Shown here one piece after another: positions 25,424-34,069 of a stretch of 64,000 bases of DNA. Source of the DNA: Silvibacterium acidisoli (GTDB lineage Bacteria > Acidobacteriota > Terriglobia > Terriglobales > Acidobacteriaceae); NCBI GenBank assembly GCA_022870745.1, contig CP085323.1, positions 3,286,001 to 3,350,000 on the forward strand, written 5' to 3'. Numbering within the stretch: position 1 is the stretch's first letter; each line of letters opens with the position of its first letter. The notes under the pieces were generated by a model. It was not told the origin of the DNA. It saw only the letters and a list, made by a program, of their open reading frames with translations, and made no database searches. The position numbers and the translations under genes were made by a program.

Positions 25424-26500
25424 CTATCCAAAGGTGAACGAAAATGCCTGCACGCCTGGATCCAGGAATTCAATCGCGAACGTATGGTCCGCGACCGCAC
25501 CCCTCTGGCGCACTAATTGGTACAGGCGATCCTCGGTTACAGTTCCATTGCCCTGAGCGTCGGCGTCGACTCCATGATCCTGTCCAGGGGCATGACCATC
25601 GACGGTTACGCGGAAGCGGACCGGCCTGCCGTCCGCTGGCGGCGCAAGGACGAGGTGCAGATCGCGCGCGTGAAAGTGGAAGAGGATCTTTCCGCCCGCG
25701 GCTCCAAGCACCGCGACCTGGCGATGATCGTTCCATTTCCCGGCCAGCCCCCACTCGTTTAAGCCAGGCTGTCCGGGCGCGGTGTAGTTCTGCTCCGCGT
25801 CGGGCTTGATTCCGCCCGGAGACGCGAAGTGCGCGGCGCGTGCATACCCAATATAGGTCTCGGGCGAGCCGACATTAGTCATGTCGGCCGCAGCCTCGAC
25901 ACCCTGTCCACGAACCGCTGCCGCGCCGGCGGCCATCGACTTCGCGTTGGCCTCTTTCAGCAGCTGCTGGATCCATTTCTCTGACTGGTCGTATTCGCCC
26001 TCGCCGAAGTGCTCAAAGCGAACCTTGCCTTTCGCGTCGATGAAGTAGTGGGCAGGCCAGTATTCGTTATGGAAGGCATTCCAGATGGCCATATCGTTAT
26101 CCACAGCCACCGGATAGGTGATGCCGAACTTTGTAACCGCCCGTTTCACATTCGGGATCTGCTTCTCGATGTCAAACTCCGGCGCATGAACACCGATTAC
26201 AATCAGCCCGCTGTCCTTATACTTGTCTGCCCAGGCGCGAACGTAGGGGATTGCGCGGATGCAGTTGATGCACGAGTAATCCCAGAAATCGACGAGGACG
26301 ACTTTGCCCTTCAGCTCCTTCGCCGTCAACGGTTTGGAATTGATCCAGTCGGTCGCACCCGCCAGGCCGGGTAGAGGAGAAGTGCCGACGATGCTTGGCG
26401 GTTGCTGTGCGCCCGCAGAAAACGCACCCATGGCGGAAGCGAATACGATGGCGAGCGCGGCGGCTAACCCGGTCTTCTTTGAACTGCTGGCGAACAGCAT
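25424..26500 (-). CDS. Exported thioredoxin-family protein with DipZ-like C-terminal domain
   Basis: A 358-residue protein from ATG 26500. A signal peptide spans about residues 11-31 (ending GAFSAGA). The thioredoxin-like/AhpC-type domain has VVLVDFWDYSCINCIRAIPYV with redox Cys77 and Cys80, then PVAVDNDMAIWNAF and a cis-Pro region WPAHYFID. From about residue 215 a second, beta-rich domain begins with SPETYIGYAR, which I associate with the C-terminal part of DipZ-like proteins. It should act in the periplasm, passing electrons to oxidised proteins. The directly downstream msrB supports a role in methionine-sulfoxide repair. The final membrane electron donor (CcdA/DsbD type) is not in the window. 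Confidence 0.85.
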   Translation of the reverse strand: MLFASSSKKTGLAAALAIVFASAMGAFSAGAQQPPSIVGTSPLPGLAGATDWINSKPLTAKELKGKVVLVDFWDYSCINCIRAIPYVRAWADKYKDSGLIVIGVHAPEFDIEKQIPNVKRAVTKFGITYPVAVDNDMAIWNAFHNEYWPAHYFIDAKGKVRFEHFGEGEYDQSEKWIQQLLKEANAKSMAAGAAAVRGQGVEAAADMTNVGSPETYIGYARAAHFASPGGIKPDAEQNYTAPGQPGLNEWGLAGKWNDHRQVAVLGAAGGKILFHFHARDLHLVLAPPADGRPVRFRVTVDGHAPGQDHGVDADAQGNGTVTEDRLYQLVRQRGAVADHTFAIEFLDPGVQAFSFTFG

Positions 26501-26697
26501 TTTGTCTTGCCCTCTTTCAAGGTGAAATCGATGCGGAAAGAGAAGCTCCGCAAAAATCTCACCGGCTCAGTAGACACCTGGGAAGAGGGGAAGGTTACAG
26601 CCTGCATGCTGCGTGTGTGGGGCTGGAATGCCCATCTTTTACACGTAGCGCACGGAAGTGTTTCGGAATATCAAACTGATTAAAAGGACTGGAGACA

Positions 26698-26740
26698 CAA
26701 AAATGCCCCTGGAACGCGAGGGTGCTCCAGGGGCATTTTT
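26698..26740 (-). terminator. Intrinsic terminator downstream of tRNA-Lys
   Basis: Perfect stem AATGCCCCTGGA / TCCAGGGGCATT with a loop of about 14 bases, flanked by A/T runs on both sides so that either strand reads as stem plus U run. It lies 40 bases past the 3' end of tRNA-Lys on the minus strand. It could act in both directions, but nothing on the plus strand reads into it. Confidence 0.8.
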
Positions 26741-26780
26741 GAAGGATCTCAGGACCGAGGTTGGTAAGTCCTTTGAAATG

Positions 26781-26856
26781 TGGTGAGCTCGCTGGGGCTC
26801 GAACCCAGGACCCACGCCTTAAAAGGGCGATGCTCTACCAACTGAGCTACGAGCTC
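26781..26856 (-). tRNA. tRNA-Lys, anticodon TTT
   Basis: The minus strand folds as a 76-base cloverleaf: acceptor GAGCTCG/CGAGCTC, D stem GCTC/GAGC, anticodon loop CTTTTAA with anticodon TTT, T stem CTGGG/CCCAG and T loop TTCGAGC, followed by discriminator A and an encoded CCA. One U-U mismatch occurs at the top of the anticodon stem (27-43). No duplicated 3' end that would mark an integration site was seen nearby. Confidence 0.96.
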
Positions 26857-27186
26857 TCTTTCAAAATATCATAGGGACGGGCCCGATGTTTTCGAGAGCC
26901 TGAATTGACCGAGATTAAGATCTGTTTTTTCCTCATCTTTCGTAGTATGTTGCTTTAAAACAAGTAATTAGAAGATCTAAACCCTCGCGCTCTCTGCGCT
27001 TTCCCCCGTTCCACCCGTCGTTGCAAAAAGCAGCTGGTGTGCCGTCTGCTCCCCGATCGTTACCTCTGGAAGGTGACCGGTGGAGCGATGCCTCCGCGTG
27101 CAAAAACTGGATGCAAATTTCGGGGCCTGCCCAACCTTTCCTTCCTGCACATCCACGGGGGGTGACGGCAGCGGGAGAAGAATTCA
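26857..27186 (+). other. 330-base region upstream of the cellulose operon
   Basis: No gene is visible. Positions about 26900-26980 are clearly more AT-rich than the surroundings (TTGACC at 26905, a T run, then TTTAAAACAAG), which fits a promoter area, but no well-spaced -35/-10 pair was found. The stretch from there to GGGAGAAG before the bcsQ start would be a long leader. It was examined for a c-di-GMP riboswitch pattern without a match. Confidence 0.5.
26868..26873 (-). promoter_or_regulatory. Possible -10 element of tRNA-Lys
   Basis: TATGAT on the minus strand lies 11 bases before the tRNA 5' end, a common spacing for stable-RNA promoters. No convincing -35 element was seen. Confidence 0.35.
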
Positions 27187-28470
27187 ATGAACAGGGAATC
27201 GCAGGACCCACAGGGCCAAGCGCAGGACGACGTCGCAACGCTTTATTCATGGGCGAATCTGGCAGGGACCAGATATAGAGATTTCAGCGCCTCCCGCCGC
27301 GAGATCCGCTCTCAGGCTCGCCAGCGCGCAGCTGAGCAGAGTGCTCAAGTCGCCGAACTGGAAACGGTTGCTGATCCGCTAGACGACATCACGCCGGAAA
27401 TTCCCGCAGCGGATACATATGAGGAGTCCTTCGATCAGGCTCCCATGCGCAACTCCAGCGCAGCGCCTGTAGCCGAGCCTCGCCGCGATCACGAAGAGCC
27501 ATCGGTTGCCGGGCCACGCCTCGGCTTCCTGGAGACAGCGCTGCAGGAAGTCATGGAGCCCGCTGCACCGTCTCCCATGCACCATGTTCCCCGGGCACAT
27601 CATTCGGCTGCTTCTCCTGTCACGTCTCCGGTGCCTGAGCGCCCGGCACGGTGGTCTGCCCTGATGGGGGTCTTCGATCCTGTCCGCGAACATCGTTTTC
27701 CCGTCGCGCCCCAAGTGCCGAAGCTGGCGGTGCCGGTCGTTGCCTTCTTTTCGCTTGCCGGCGGAGTCGGTAAGAGCAGTCTGGTAGCGACGCTTGGCCG
27801 CATTCTCGCCGCGCGCGGGGAACGTGTACTGCTGGTCGATGCGACTCCCTATGGAACCTTGCCTTTCTACTACGGCGCGAGCGAGCTACGGCCCGGTGCG
27901 CTGCGCACCTTCCGCGGAGAGGGCATCGAAGTGCCGATCCAGTTGCTAAGCCTCGACGCCAATCCGTCCGATCCTTCCGCGCACACCGGCTGGATGACGG
28001 ATCTTCTGCAGCAGTACAGCGCAAATGTGGATCGCATTCTCATCGACATGGGCACTGCCTCGAAGCTGCTGGCGCAGGCGATTCTGGATCTGGCCCCCAC
28101 TGTCATAGTCCCGGTCGTGCCGGATATGAGTTCGATGGTCAGCCTCCAGGCGGTAAACAGCTTCTTTGAGCGCTCCGAGCCTACGTCCGCTCCCGTAGAG
28201 CCTTATTACCTGCTGAACCGATTCGATCCCACCGCGGCGATGCATGAGGATATTCGCGCTCTGCTCCACGAGCAGTTCGGTGACCGGCTCATGCCTCTCG
28301 AATTGCGGTCGAGCAGCGACGTCAGTGAAGCGCTCGCCGAAGGCGTGACTGTTGCCGATTACGCCCCCGAGTCCCCGGTGAACGAAGACTATGTTGCGAT
28401 TGCCGAGTGGATCCGGCAGCGGGCCACGGTTCGCCGTAAGTCGCGTGGAGTGCGCTGGAGCGAACAATGA
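27187..28470 (+). CDS. bcsQ: Cellulose-synthase-associated ParA/MinD-like ATPase with N-terminal extension
   Basis: A 427-residue protein with GGGAGAAG before ATG 27187. Residues 14-38 (DDVATLYSWANLAG, then RDFSASRRE) form a conserved-looking motif that is absent from the E. coli form. A Pro/Ala/Glu-rich disordered stretch runs to about 175. The MinD/ParA domain follows: FFSLAGGVGKSSLVA (deviant Walker A) near residues 188-201, LLVDATPYG, and ILIDMG. BcsQ helps place and assemble the cellulose machine at the cell pole in Enterobacteria. Its last four bases overlap the start of bcsAB (ATGA), showing translational coupling. The N-terminal motif may play a BcsR-like part; that is inference. Confidence 0.88.
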   Translation: MNRESQDPQGQAQDDVATLYSWANLAGTRYRDFSASRREIRSQARQRAAEQSAQVAELETVADPLDDITPEIPAADTYEESFDQAPMRNSSAAPVAEPRRDHEEPSVAGPRLGFLETALQEVMEPAAPSPMHHVPRAHHSAASPVTSPVPERPARWSALMGVFDPVREHRFPVAPQVPKLAVPVVAFFSLAGGVGKSSLVATLGRILAARGERVLLVDATPYGTLPFYYGASELRPGALRTFRGEGIEVPIQLLSLDANPSDPSAHTGWMTDLLQQYSANVDRILIDMGTASKLLAQAILDLAPTVIVPVVPDMSSMVSLQAVNSFFERSEPTSAPVEPYYLLNRFDPTAAMHEDIRALLHEQFGDRLMPLELRSSSDVSEALAEGVTVADYAPESPVNEDYVAIAEWIRQRATVRRKSRGVRWSEQ

Positions 28471-31400
28471 CAAGCCTCTCCGCGATTGGAGACGGATTGG
28501 CGGGAGGTGACGAGCGTGGTTTCAGGGTTGTTCGCGGCATTCTGATAGGCCTGGGGCTCTGCTGCCTGACTTTTTTCGCCATGCTTCAGCTGACATGGCC
28601 GCAGCAGACCGTCGTCGGCGTCGTCATGCTGTTTCTGGCGTTCTGGCTGACGCGCGTGTCGAACTCCTACCTGATTACGCTCACGCTGATGGTGATGTCG
28701 CTGTTTGCGACGGTCCGTTATGCCTGTTGGCGGATCGGTACCGTCGCGAATTTCTTCCTGGATCCGGGAAACAAGTGGGGACCGCTCGACGCGTTTTTCA
28801 TCCTGTTGCTGGTTGCGGCAGAGACCTATGCATTTATCGTTCTTTTTCTCGGATTCATGCAGACCATCTGGCCGCTGCGCCGCGCGCCCGTACCGCTGCC
28901 TGAGAATCCCGAAGAGTGGCCGCACGTCGATCTGCTGATCCCCACCTACAACGAGCCGATGAGCATCGTGCGCTACACCGCGCTCGCCTCGCTCAATATC
29001 GACTGGCCGGCCGATAAGCTGCATGTCTACATCCTCGATGACGGCAAGCGCGAGGAGTTCCGCAAGTTTGCCGAAGAGGCCGGGGTCGGCTATATGACGC
29101 GCTCCGACAACAAGCATGCGAAGGCGGGAAACATTAACCGCGCGCTGCAGCGGCTGACCTCGCCTTACGTTGCTATCTTCGATTGCGATCACGTGCCTAC
29201 GCGCAGCTTCATGCAGATGACCATCGGCTGGTTTCTGCGCGATCGCAACCTGGGCATGCTGCAGACGCCGCACCACTTTTACTCGCCGGACCCATTTGAG
29301 AGGAATCTAAACCAGTTCCGCATTATTCCGAACGAAGGCGAACTGTTCTACGGCATCGTTCAGGATGGGAATGACTTCTGGAACGCGACCTTTTTCTGCG
29401 GCTCGTGCGCGGTGCTGCGCCGCACGGCGCTCGACGAGATCGGCGGCATTGCCGTCGAGACCGTCACCGAAGATGCACACACATCCCTGCGCATGCAGAT
29501 GAACAAGTGGAACACTGCTTACATTAATATTCCGCAGGCCGCCGGGCTCGCGACTGAGCGGCTCTCGGGCCACGTAAAGCAGCGCATTCGCTGGGCGCGC
29601 GGAATGGTGCAGATTCTGCGCACGGACAATCCGCTCACTGCCCGCGGGCTTAAGCTGGCGCAGCGGCTCTGCTACTTCAATGCCATGACGCACTTCATGT
29701 ATGCATTGCCGAGATTGATCTTTCTCACCTCGCCGCTCATCTACCTGCTGCTATCGCAGACCAATGTGCCGGGCTACTGGGCGGCGATCTTCGCTTACGC
29801 ACTGCCGCACCTCATTCTCTCGAACCTCACGAACTCTCGTATCCAGGGACTGCATCGCCATTCTTTCTGGAACGAGATCTATGAGACCGTGCTGTCGCCT
29901 TACATCCTGATGCCGACTCTGCTCGCGCTGGTAAATCCGAAGCTCGGCAAGTTCGACGTAACCGCCAAGGGCGGCGTGGTAAACCGCACCTACTTCGACA
30001 AAGCGATTGCACAACCTTTTATCGTGATGCTGCTCTTTAATGTCCTCGGCCTGCTGATGGTGATTCCACGATCCATTCATATCCCCCTGCCGCTACTGAA
30101 CCGCGTCTGGGATGGCGACCATCCCGGCACGATTGCGATGAACGCAATCTGGACCGTCTTCAATATCGTCATTCTCGGTGTTTCAACCGCCGTGGCGCAG
30201 GAGATGATTCAGCAGCGCCAGCAGGTGCGCATTCACCTGGTTGCGCCAGTCAAGCTGAAGCTTGCGGATGGCCGCGTGCTGCATACACAAACCGCAGATA
30301 TCTCAACCGGAGGCGTGTCATTGTCTCTCGAAGAGTCAGAACAGATGGTTCTGGGAGATCTTCTGCAAGTGGTCTTTGCCCTGCATGTTGATGATGCAGA
30401 ATTGCCAGCTCGACTGGTCGCACGAGACGGCAAGACACTGCACCTGCAGTTCGAGCCGCTCACGCTGGTTGAGGAAGAGATGTTGACGATGGTTCTGTAC
30501 TCGCGGGCGGACCGCTGGCTGGCATGGGGCGACCATCGCGAGAGCGACCGGCCGATGGAAAGCCTCAAGCGTATCTTCGAGCTGTCGGTCGTCGGATTGA
30601 AGATAGCCTTCCGTTCGCTGATCCTGCGCAAGAAGCCCGATGGCGCGCGCCGGGGCGTGGCTGTAGGTAGCGTATCCTCAATCCTTCTCACAATGCTCCT
30701 CGCGCTGCCTTTTACCGCGCACGCGGCACAGGCGACCGCGAAAAAGGTAACAGCGACAGCGACAAAAGCTGAGACACCCGCTCCATCGTCGAATAGCTTT
30801 CAGACCACGCTGACCCTCAAGGATCTCGGGCTGAGCTCGCCGATCGAACTGCGCGGGTTCGACGGCATGGGCAACGTCTTTTTTTCGTTGCCAAATGAGC
30901 AGGTGGTGAAGCAGGCCTCACTGCACCTTGTCTATCACTTCTCGCCGGGCCTGCTCACGCAGCTTAGCCATATCAAGGTCGCACTCAACGGCACGCTGGT
31001 GGCGACCCTGCTGCCGCCTGCCACCACGACAGGGAACGAAGCGATTCTCGACCGCGACATCAGCCTGCCTGCCGATCTGCTGGTACGCAAGAATGAACTG
31101 AGCTTCGAGTTTATCGGCCACTACACAATGCAGTGCGAAGACCCGGCTAACAGCGTTCTGTGGAGCCGTATCGATCCGAGCACTTCAGTCAGCCTTTCCG
31201 GAGATTTGCTGCCGATCGCCGATGACCTGAAGTTTCTGCCTCTGCCGTTCTTCGATGAGGCTCTTACACGCAAGCCGGTGATTCCGATTTCCTTTAGCGG
31301 TCAGCCATCGCAGATTGCCTTGCAGGCTGCTGGAGCTGTGACCTCTTACTTTGGCATCCTTACCGACTACCGCGCCGCACGCTTTCCTGTCTCCGTCGGA

Positions 31401-32897
31401 ACCATTCCGCAAGGCAATGTGGTGCTGATTGCGGAAAACCCGGCGACTCTGCCGGCATCGCTCCAGCTTGGACCCATCAGCGCTCCAACGCTCGCGATTC
31501 GAACGAATCCAGATGACCCGCATGGCAAGGTGCTGGTCGTGACCGGAGCGGATGGCGAGCAGTTGCTGACAGCAGCGCAGGCGCTCGCGATGAACTGGAA
31601 TGGTATCCAGGGAGCGACCGCCACCGTGCAGGACTTCACTCTTCCTGCTCCCCGTGAGGCCGATACGGCTCCAAGATGGATGGAGACTAATAAGAGAATT
31701 CCGCTGTGGGACTATTCTGCGATTGAATCGCTGCAGACCGATGGATCGGTGCCCGTGCAGACCTTCTTCCGCTTGCCTCCCGATCTCTACTACGCGGACA
31801 AGCAGGATGTTCTGCTGCACCTGAACTATCGCTACAACCCGCTGCCCATCGGCCCGTCGTCAAGCATGCAGGTGCGCGTCAACGGCGGATACATCGGCTC
31901 TGTACCGCTCACGCCCTCCAAAGGCAGTTCCAGGGAAACCGCAGCAGATGTGGGTGTCCCGGTCGTCAACATCAGGCCGTTCTCGAACTCGCTCAACGTC
32001 GGTTTCGCCTTCCAGGTTCTGAAAAAAGGCCAGTGTCTCGATACCACGCCGATCAATCTGCAGGGTTCGGTTCTGCGATCGTCCTATCTTGATCTGCGGC
32101 AATTTCCTCACTGGGCTGCCATGCCTAATCTGGAGTTGTTCTCGAACGCAGGCTTTCCCTTTACGCGTTTTGCAGACCTGAGCCAGACAACGGTAGTCAT
32201 GCCCGAGGCTCCGACATCGCAGGAGGTGGAACTCTACCTCACAATGATGGCGCACTTCGGGGCCGAGACAGGATTCCCGGTTCTGCGTGTAACGGTCGCC
32301 GATGCCGGAGCGATGCACGCCGGCGAAGACCGCGACTTTCTCGTAATCGGCACGGCACAGGACAACTCGGGTATTAGCAAGGCCGCCGACAATATGCCGG
32401 TGCAGATACTAAGCGATGGCGGATTGAAGGCGCAGGACACCGAAGGCTTTTTTGCCCCGTTCCGTCGCGCATGGTGGAAGATTCGGACCCGCGACCAGCA
32501 GGTATCCGGCGACTTCTCCGTGAACGTTTCGCCCGACGCCATTCTCGAAGGCCTGGAATCGCCCTACTCTTCCAATCGGTCCCTGGTTATCGTTCGCCTC
32601 AAGGACGCGGGAAGTTATGAACCTTTTACTGTGGCATTTTTAAAGGCTGCGCAGTCGAGTGATATCTCCGGAACCGTGTCGGTGCTGCATGGCACGGAGT
32701 TTCAGTCATTTCGCCTCGGCAACAACGTTTATCACGTCGGGAGACTCCCCCTATGGATGGCAGTGAACTTATGGTTTACCCGCGCTCCCTGGATGATTGC
32801 AATCGGTGTGCTCGCCATCGCAGCCGTGTTCGCCGTGTGGATACGCGCATGGCTGCGCAAGCGGGCACGGCAGCGGCTCCGCGCGGTCGAGGAGTAA
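28467..32897 (+). CDS. bcsAB: Cellulose synthase, fused catalytic (BcsA) and periplasmic (BcsB) subunits
   Basis: A 1476-residue fusion. The BcsA half has multiple membrane helices around a GT2 domain with DDGK near residue 190, FDCDH at 239, TED at 334 and QRIRW at 372, the residues for UDP-glucose binding and polymerisation. A PilZ domain has R584-Q-Q-V-R588 and D611-x-S-x-x-G, so c-di-GMP activation is expected. After about residue 730 a signal-like helix (ILLTMLLALPFTAHAA) leads into the BcsB half (FQTTLTLKDLGLSSPIELRG, HYTMQCEDP), ending in a membrane helix and basic tail. The enzyme makes beta-1,4-glucan at the inner membrane. Similar fusions are known in Komagataeibacter. In the operon bcsQ-bcsAB-bcsZ-bcsC. 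Confidence 0.95.
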   Translation: MTSLSAIGDGLAGGDERGFRVVRGILIGLGLCCLTFFAMLQLTWPQQTVVGVVMLFLAFWLTRVSNSYLITLTLMVMSLFATVRYACWRIGTVANFFLDPGNKWGPLDAFFILLLVAAETYAFIVLFLGFMQTIWPLRRAPVPLPENPEEWPHVDLLIPTYNEPMSIVRYTALASLNIDWPADKLHVYILDDGKREEFRKFAEEAGVGYMTRSDNKHAKAGNINRALQRLTSPYVAIFDCDHVPTRSFMQMTIGWFLRDRNLGMLQTPHHFYSPDPFERNLNQFRIIPNEGELFYGIVQDGNDFWNATFFCGSCAVLRRTALDEIGGIAVETVTEDAHTSLRMQMNKWNTAYINIPQAAGLATERLSGHVKQRIRWARGMVQILRTDNPLTARGLKLAQRLCYFNAMTHFMYALPRLIFLTSPLIYLLLSQTNVPGYWAAIFAYALPHLILSNLTNSRIQGLHRHSFWNEIYETVLSPYILMPTLLALVNPKLGKFDVTAKGGVVNRTYFDKAIAQPFIVMLLFNVLGLLMVIPRSIHIPLPLLNRVWDGDHPGTIAMNAIWTVFNIVILGVSTAVAQEMIQQRQQVRIHLVAPVKLKLADGRVLHTQTADISTGGVSLSLEESEQMVLGDLLQVVFALHVDDAELPARLVARDGKTLHLQFEPLTLVEEEMLTMVLYSRADRWLAWGDHRESDRPMESLKRIFELSVVGLKIAFRSLILRKKPDGARRGVAVGSVSSILLTMLLALPFTAHAAQATAKKVTATATKAETPAPSSNSFQTTLTLKDLGLSSPIELRGFDGMGNVFFSLPNEQVVKQASLHLVYHFSPGLLTQLSHIKVALNGTLVATLLPPATTTGNEAILDRDISLPADLLVRKNELSFEFIGHYTMQCEDPANSVLWSRIDPSTSVSLSGDLLPIADDLKFLPLPFFDEALTRKPVIPISFSGQPSQIALQAAGAVTSYFGILTDYRAARFPVSVGTIPQGNVVLIAENPATLPASLQLGPISAPTLAIRTNPDDPHGKVLVVTGADGEQLLTAAQALAMNWNGIQGATATVQDFTLPAPREADTAPRWMETNKRIPLWDYSAIESLQTDGSVPVQTFFRLPPDLYYADKQDVLLHLNYRYNPLPIGPSSSMQVRVNGGYIGSVPLTPSKGSSRETAADVGVPVVNIRPFSNSLNVGFAFQVLKKGQCLDTTPINLQGSVLRSSYLDLRQFPHWAAMPNLELFSNAGFPFTRFADLSQTTVVMPEAPTSQEVELYLTMMAHFGAETGFPVLRVTVADAGAMHAGEDRDFLVIGTAQDNSGISKAADNMPVQILSDGGLKAQDTEGFFAPFRRAWWKIRTRDQQVSGDFSVNVSPDAILEGLESPYSSNRSLVIVRLKDAGSYEPFTVAFLKAAQSSDISGTVSVLHGTEFQSFRLGNNVYHVGRLPLWMAVNLWFTRAPWMIAIGVLAIAAVFAVWIRAWLRKRARQRLRAVEE

Positions 32898-32899
32898 AC

Positions 32900-34069
32900 A
32901 TGCTTCGACTTCTCAGGACCGTTACGAAGGTCTTCGCGGCTGCCGTGCTCGCGATGTCGCCCGTGCTCTGCCAGGCGCAGGCAGCCGTAGCCTCGTGGCC
33001 TTTGTGGAACGCCTATGCGGCTTCTTTCATCAGCGAACAGGGGCGCGTCATCGATCCTATGCGCGGCGATCTGACGACATCCGAGGGCCAGGCCTACGCG
33101 ATGTTTTTCGCGCTGGTGGCAAATGATCGCGCACGCTTCGAATTACTGCTCGACTGGACGCGCGACAACCTCGCGGGCGGCGATATGACGCAGCGGCTGC
33201 CGGGCTGGTCATGGGGCAAGTCGGCGGACGGCGAATGGAAGCTCGTCGATCAGAATTCAGCTTCCGATGCCGATCTGTGGATGGCCTATAGCCTGACCGA
33301 AGCCGGACGTCTCTGGCAGGAGCCGCGCTACTCAGCTCTTGGCAAGATCATGGCGAGCGAAATTGCCGCGCAGGAAGTGACAGACCTTCCCGGACTCGGC
33401 ACCGTGCTTGAGCCGGGATCGACAGGCTTTCATCCCGATGCCCAGACATGGATACTGAATCCGAGTTATACGCCGCTTCCGTTGACCACGCGCATGGCGC
33501 AGGCCAACCCTGCGGGACCGTGGGCTTCGTTGAGCCACACGCTACCGGTTCTGCTCTCGCGCAGCGCCCGTGAAGGCTATGCGATGGATTGGGTGAGCTT
33601 CAATCTGCATAACGGATTCGCCGCCGCTGCCGCTCCAGGGCAAACCATCGGCAGCACAAAGCTCGGCAGCTACGACGCCATCCGTGTGTACCTCTGGGCG
33701 GGTATGACGAACCCCCAGACTCCGGGTGCAGAAGAAGCAATGTTGGCCGTACCCGGCATGGCCACCTACCTGGCAGAGCATCAGTATCCGCCCGAGCAGG
33801 TAAGTGAGCAGGGCGAAGCCATCAGCGTGAGCGCACCGGTTGGCTTTTCTGCGGCCGTCATTCCATATCTCGACACGCTCGGCAAGGTAGCCGTGCGCGA
33901 CAAGCAGATTACGCGACTCGCCGCAGAGCTGGACCCCGGAACCAGGCTGTACGGGCATCCGGCAGCTTACTACGATCAAAACCTTGTGATGTTCGGCAAA
34001 GGCTGGCTGGATCGGCGCTTCCGCTTTGGCCGCGATGGAGAGTTGAAGGTTACATGGAAAAAACGATAA
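32900..34069 (+). CDS. bcsZ: Periplasmic endo-beta-1,4-glucanase, GH8
   Basis: The open frame begins earlier inside bcsAB, but ATG 32900 follows the bcsAB stop by two bases with GGAG just upstream, giving 389 residues. A signal peptide covers residues 1-27 (ending LCQAQA). GH8 motifs: LTTSEGQAYAMFFAL with the acid Glu, and NSASDADLWMAYSL with the Asp base region. It trims or edits nascent cellulose in the periplasm and is needed for normal export in several species. It overlaps bcsC by 16 bases. Confidence 0.93.
   Translation: MLRLLRTVTKVFAAAVLAMSPVLCQAQAAVASWPLWNAYAASFISEQGRVIDPMRGDLTTSEGQAYAMFFALVANDRARFELLLDWTRDNLAGGDMTQRLPGWSWGKSADGEWKLVDQNSASDADLWMAYSLTEAGRLWQEPRYSALGKIMASEIAAQEVTDLPGLGTVLEPGSTGFHPDAQTWILNPSYTPLPLTTRMAQANPAGPWASLSHTLPVLLSRSAREGYAMDWVSFNLHNGFAAAAAPGQTIGSTKLGSYDAIRVYLWAGMTNPQTPGAEEAMLAVPGMATYLAEHQYPPEQVSEQGEAISVSAPVGFSAAVIPYLDTLGKVAVRDKQITRLAAELDPGTRLYGHPAAYYDQNLVMFGKGWLDRRFRFGRDGELKVTWKKR

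Noticed and set aside
26781-26856. tRNA-Lys as an integration site for a mobile element
   Set aside because: No duplicate of the tRNA 3' end, no integrase gene and no foreign-looking genes on either side; the neighbours are ordinary chromosomal genes.
26980-27186. Possible c-di-GMP (GEMM) riboswitch before bcsQ
   Set aside because: GTGCAAAAACTGGATGCAAAT looked suggestive, but the conserved GEMM blocks and paired stems are not found. A covariance-model search would settle it.
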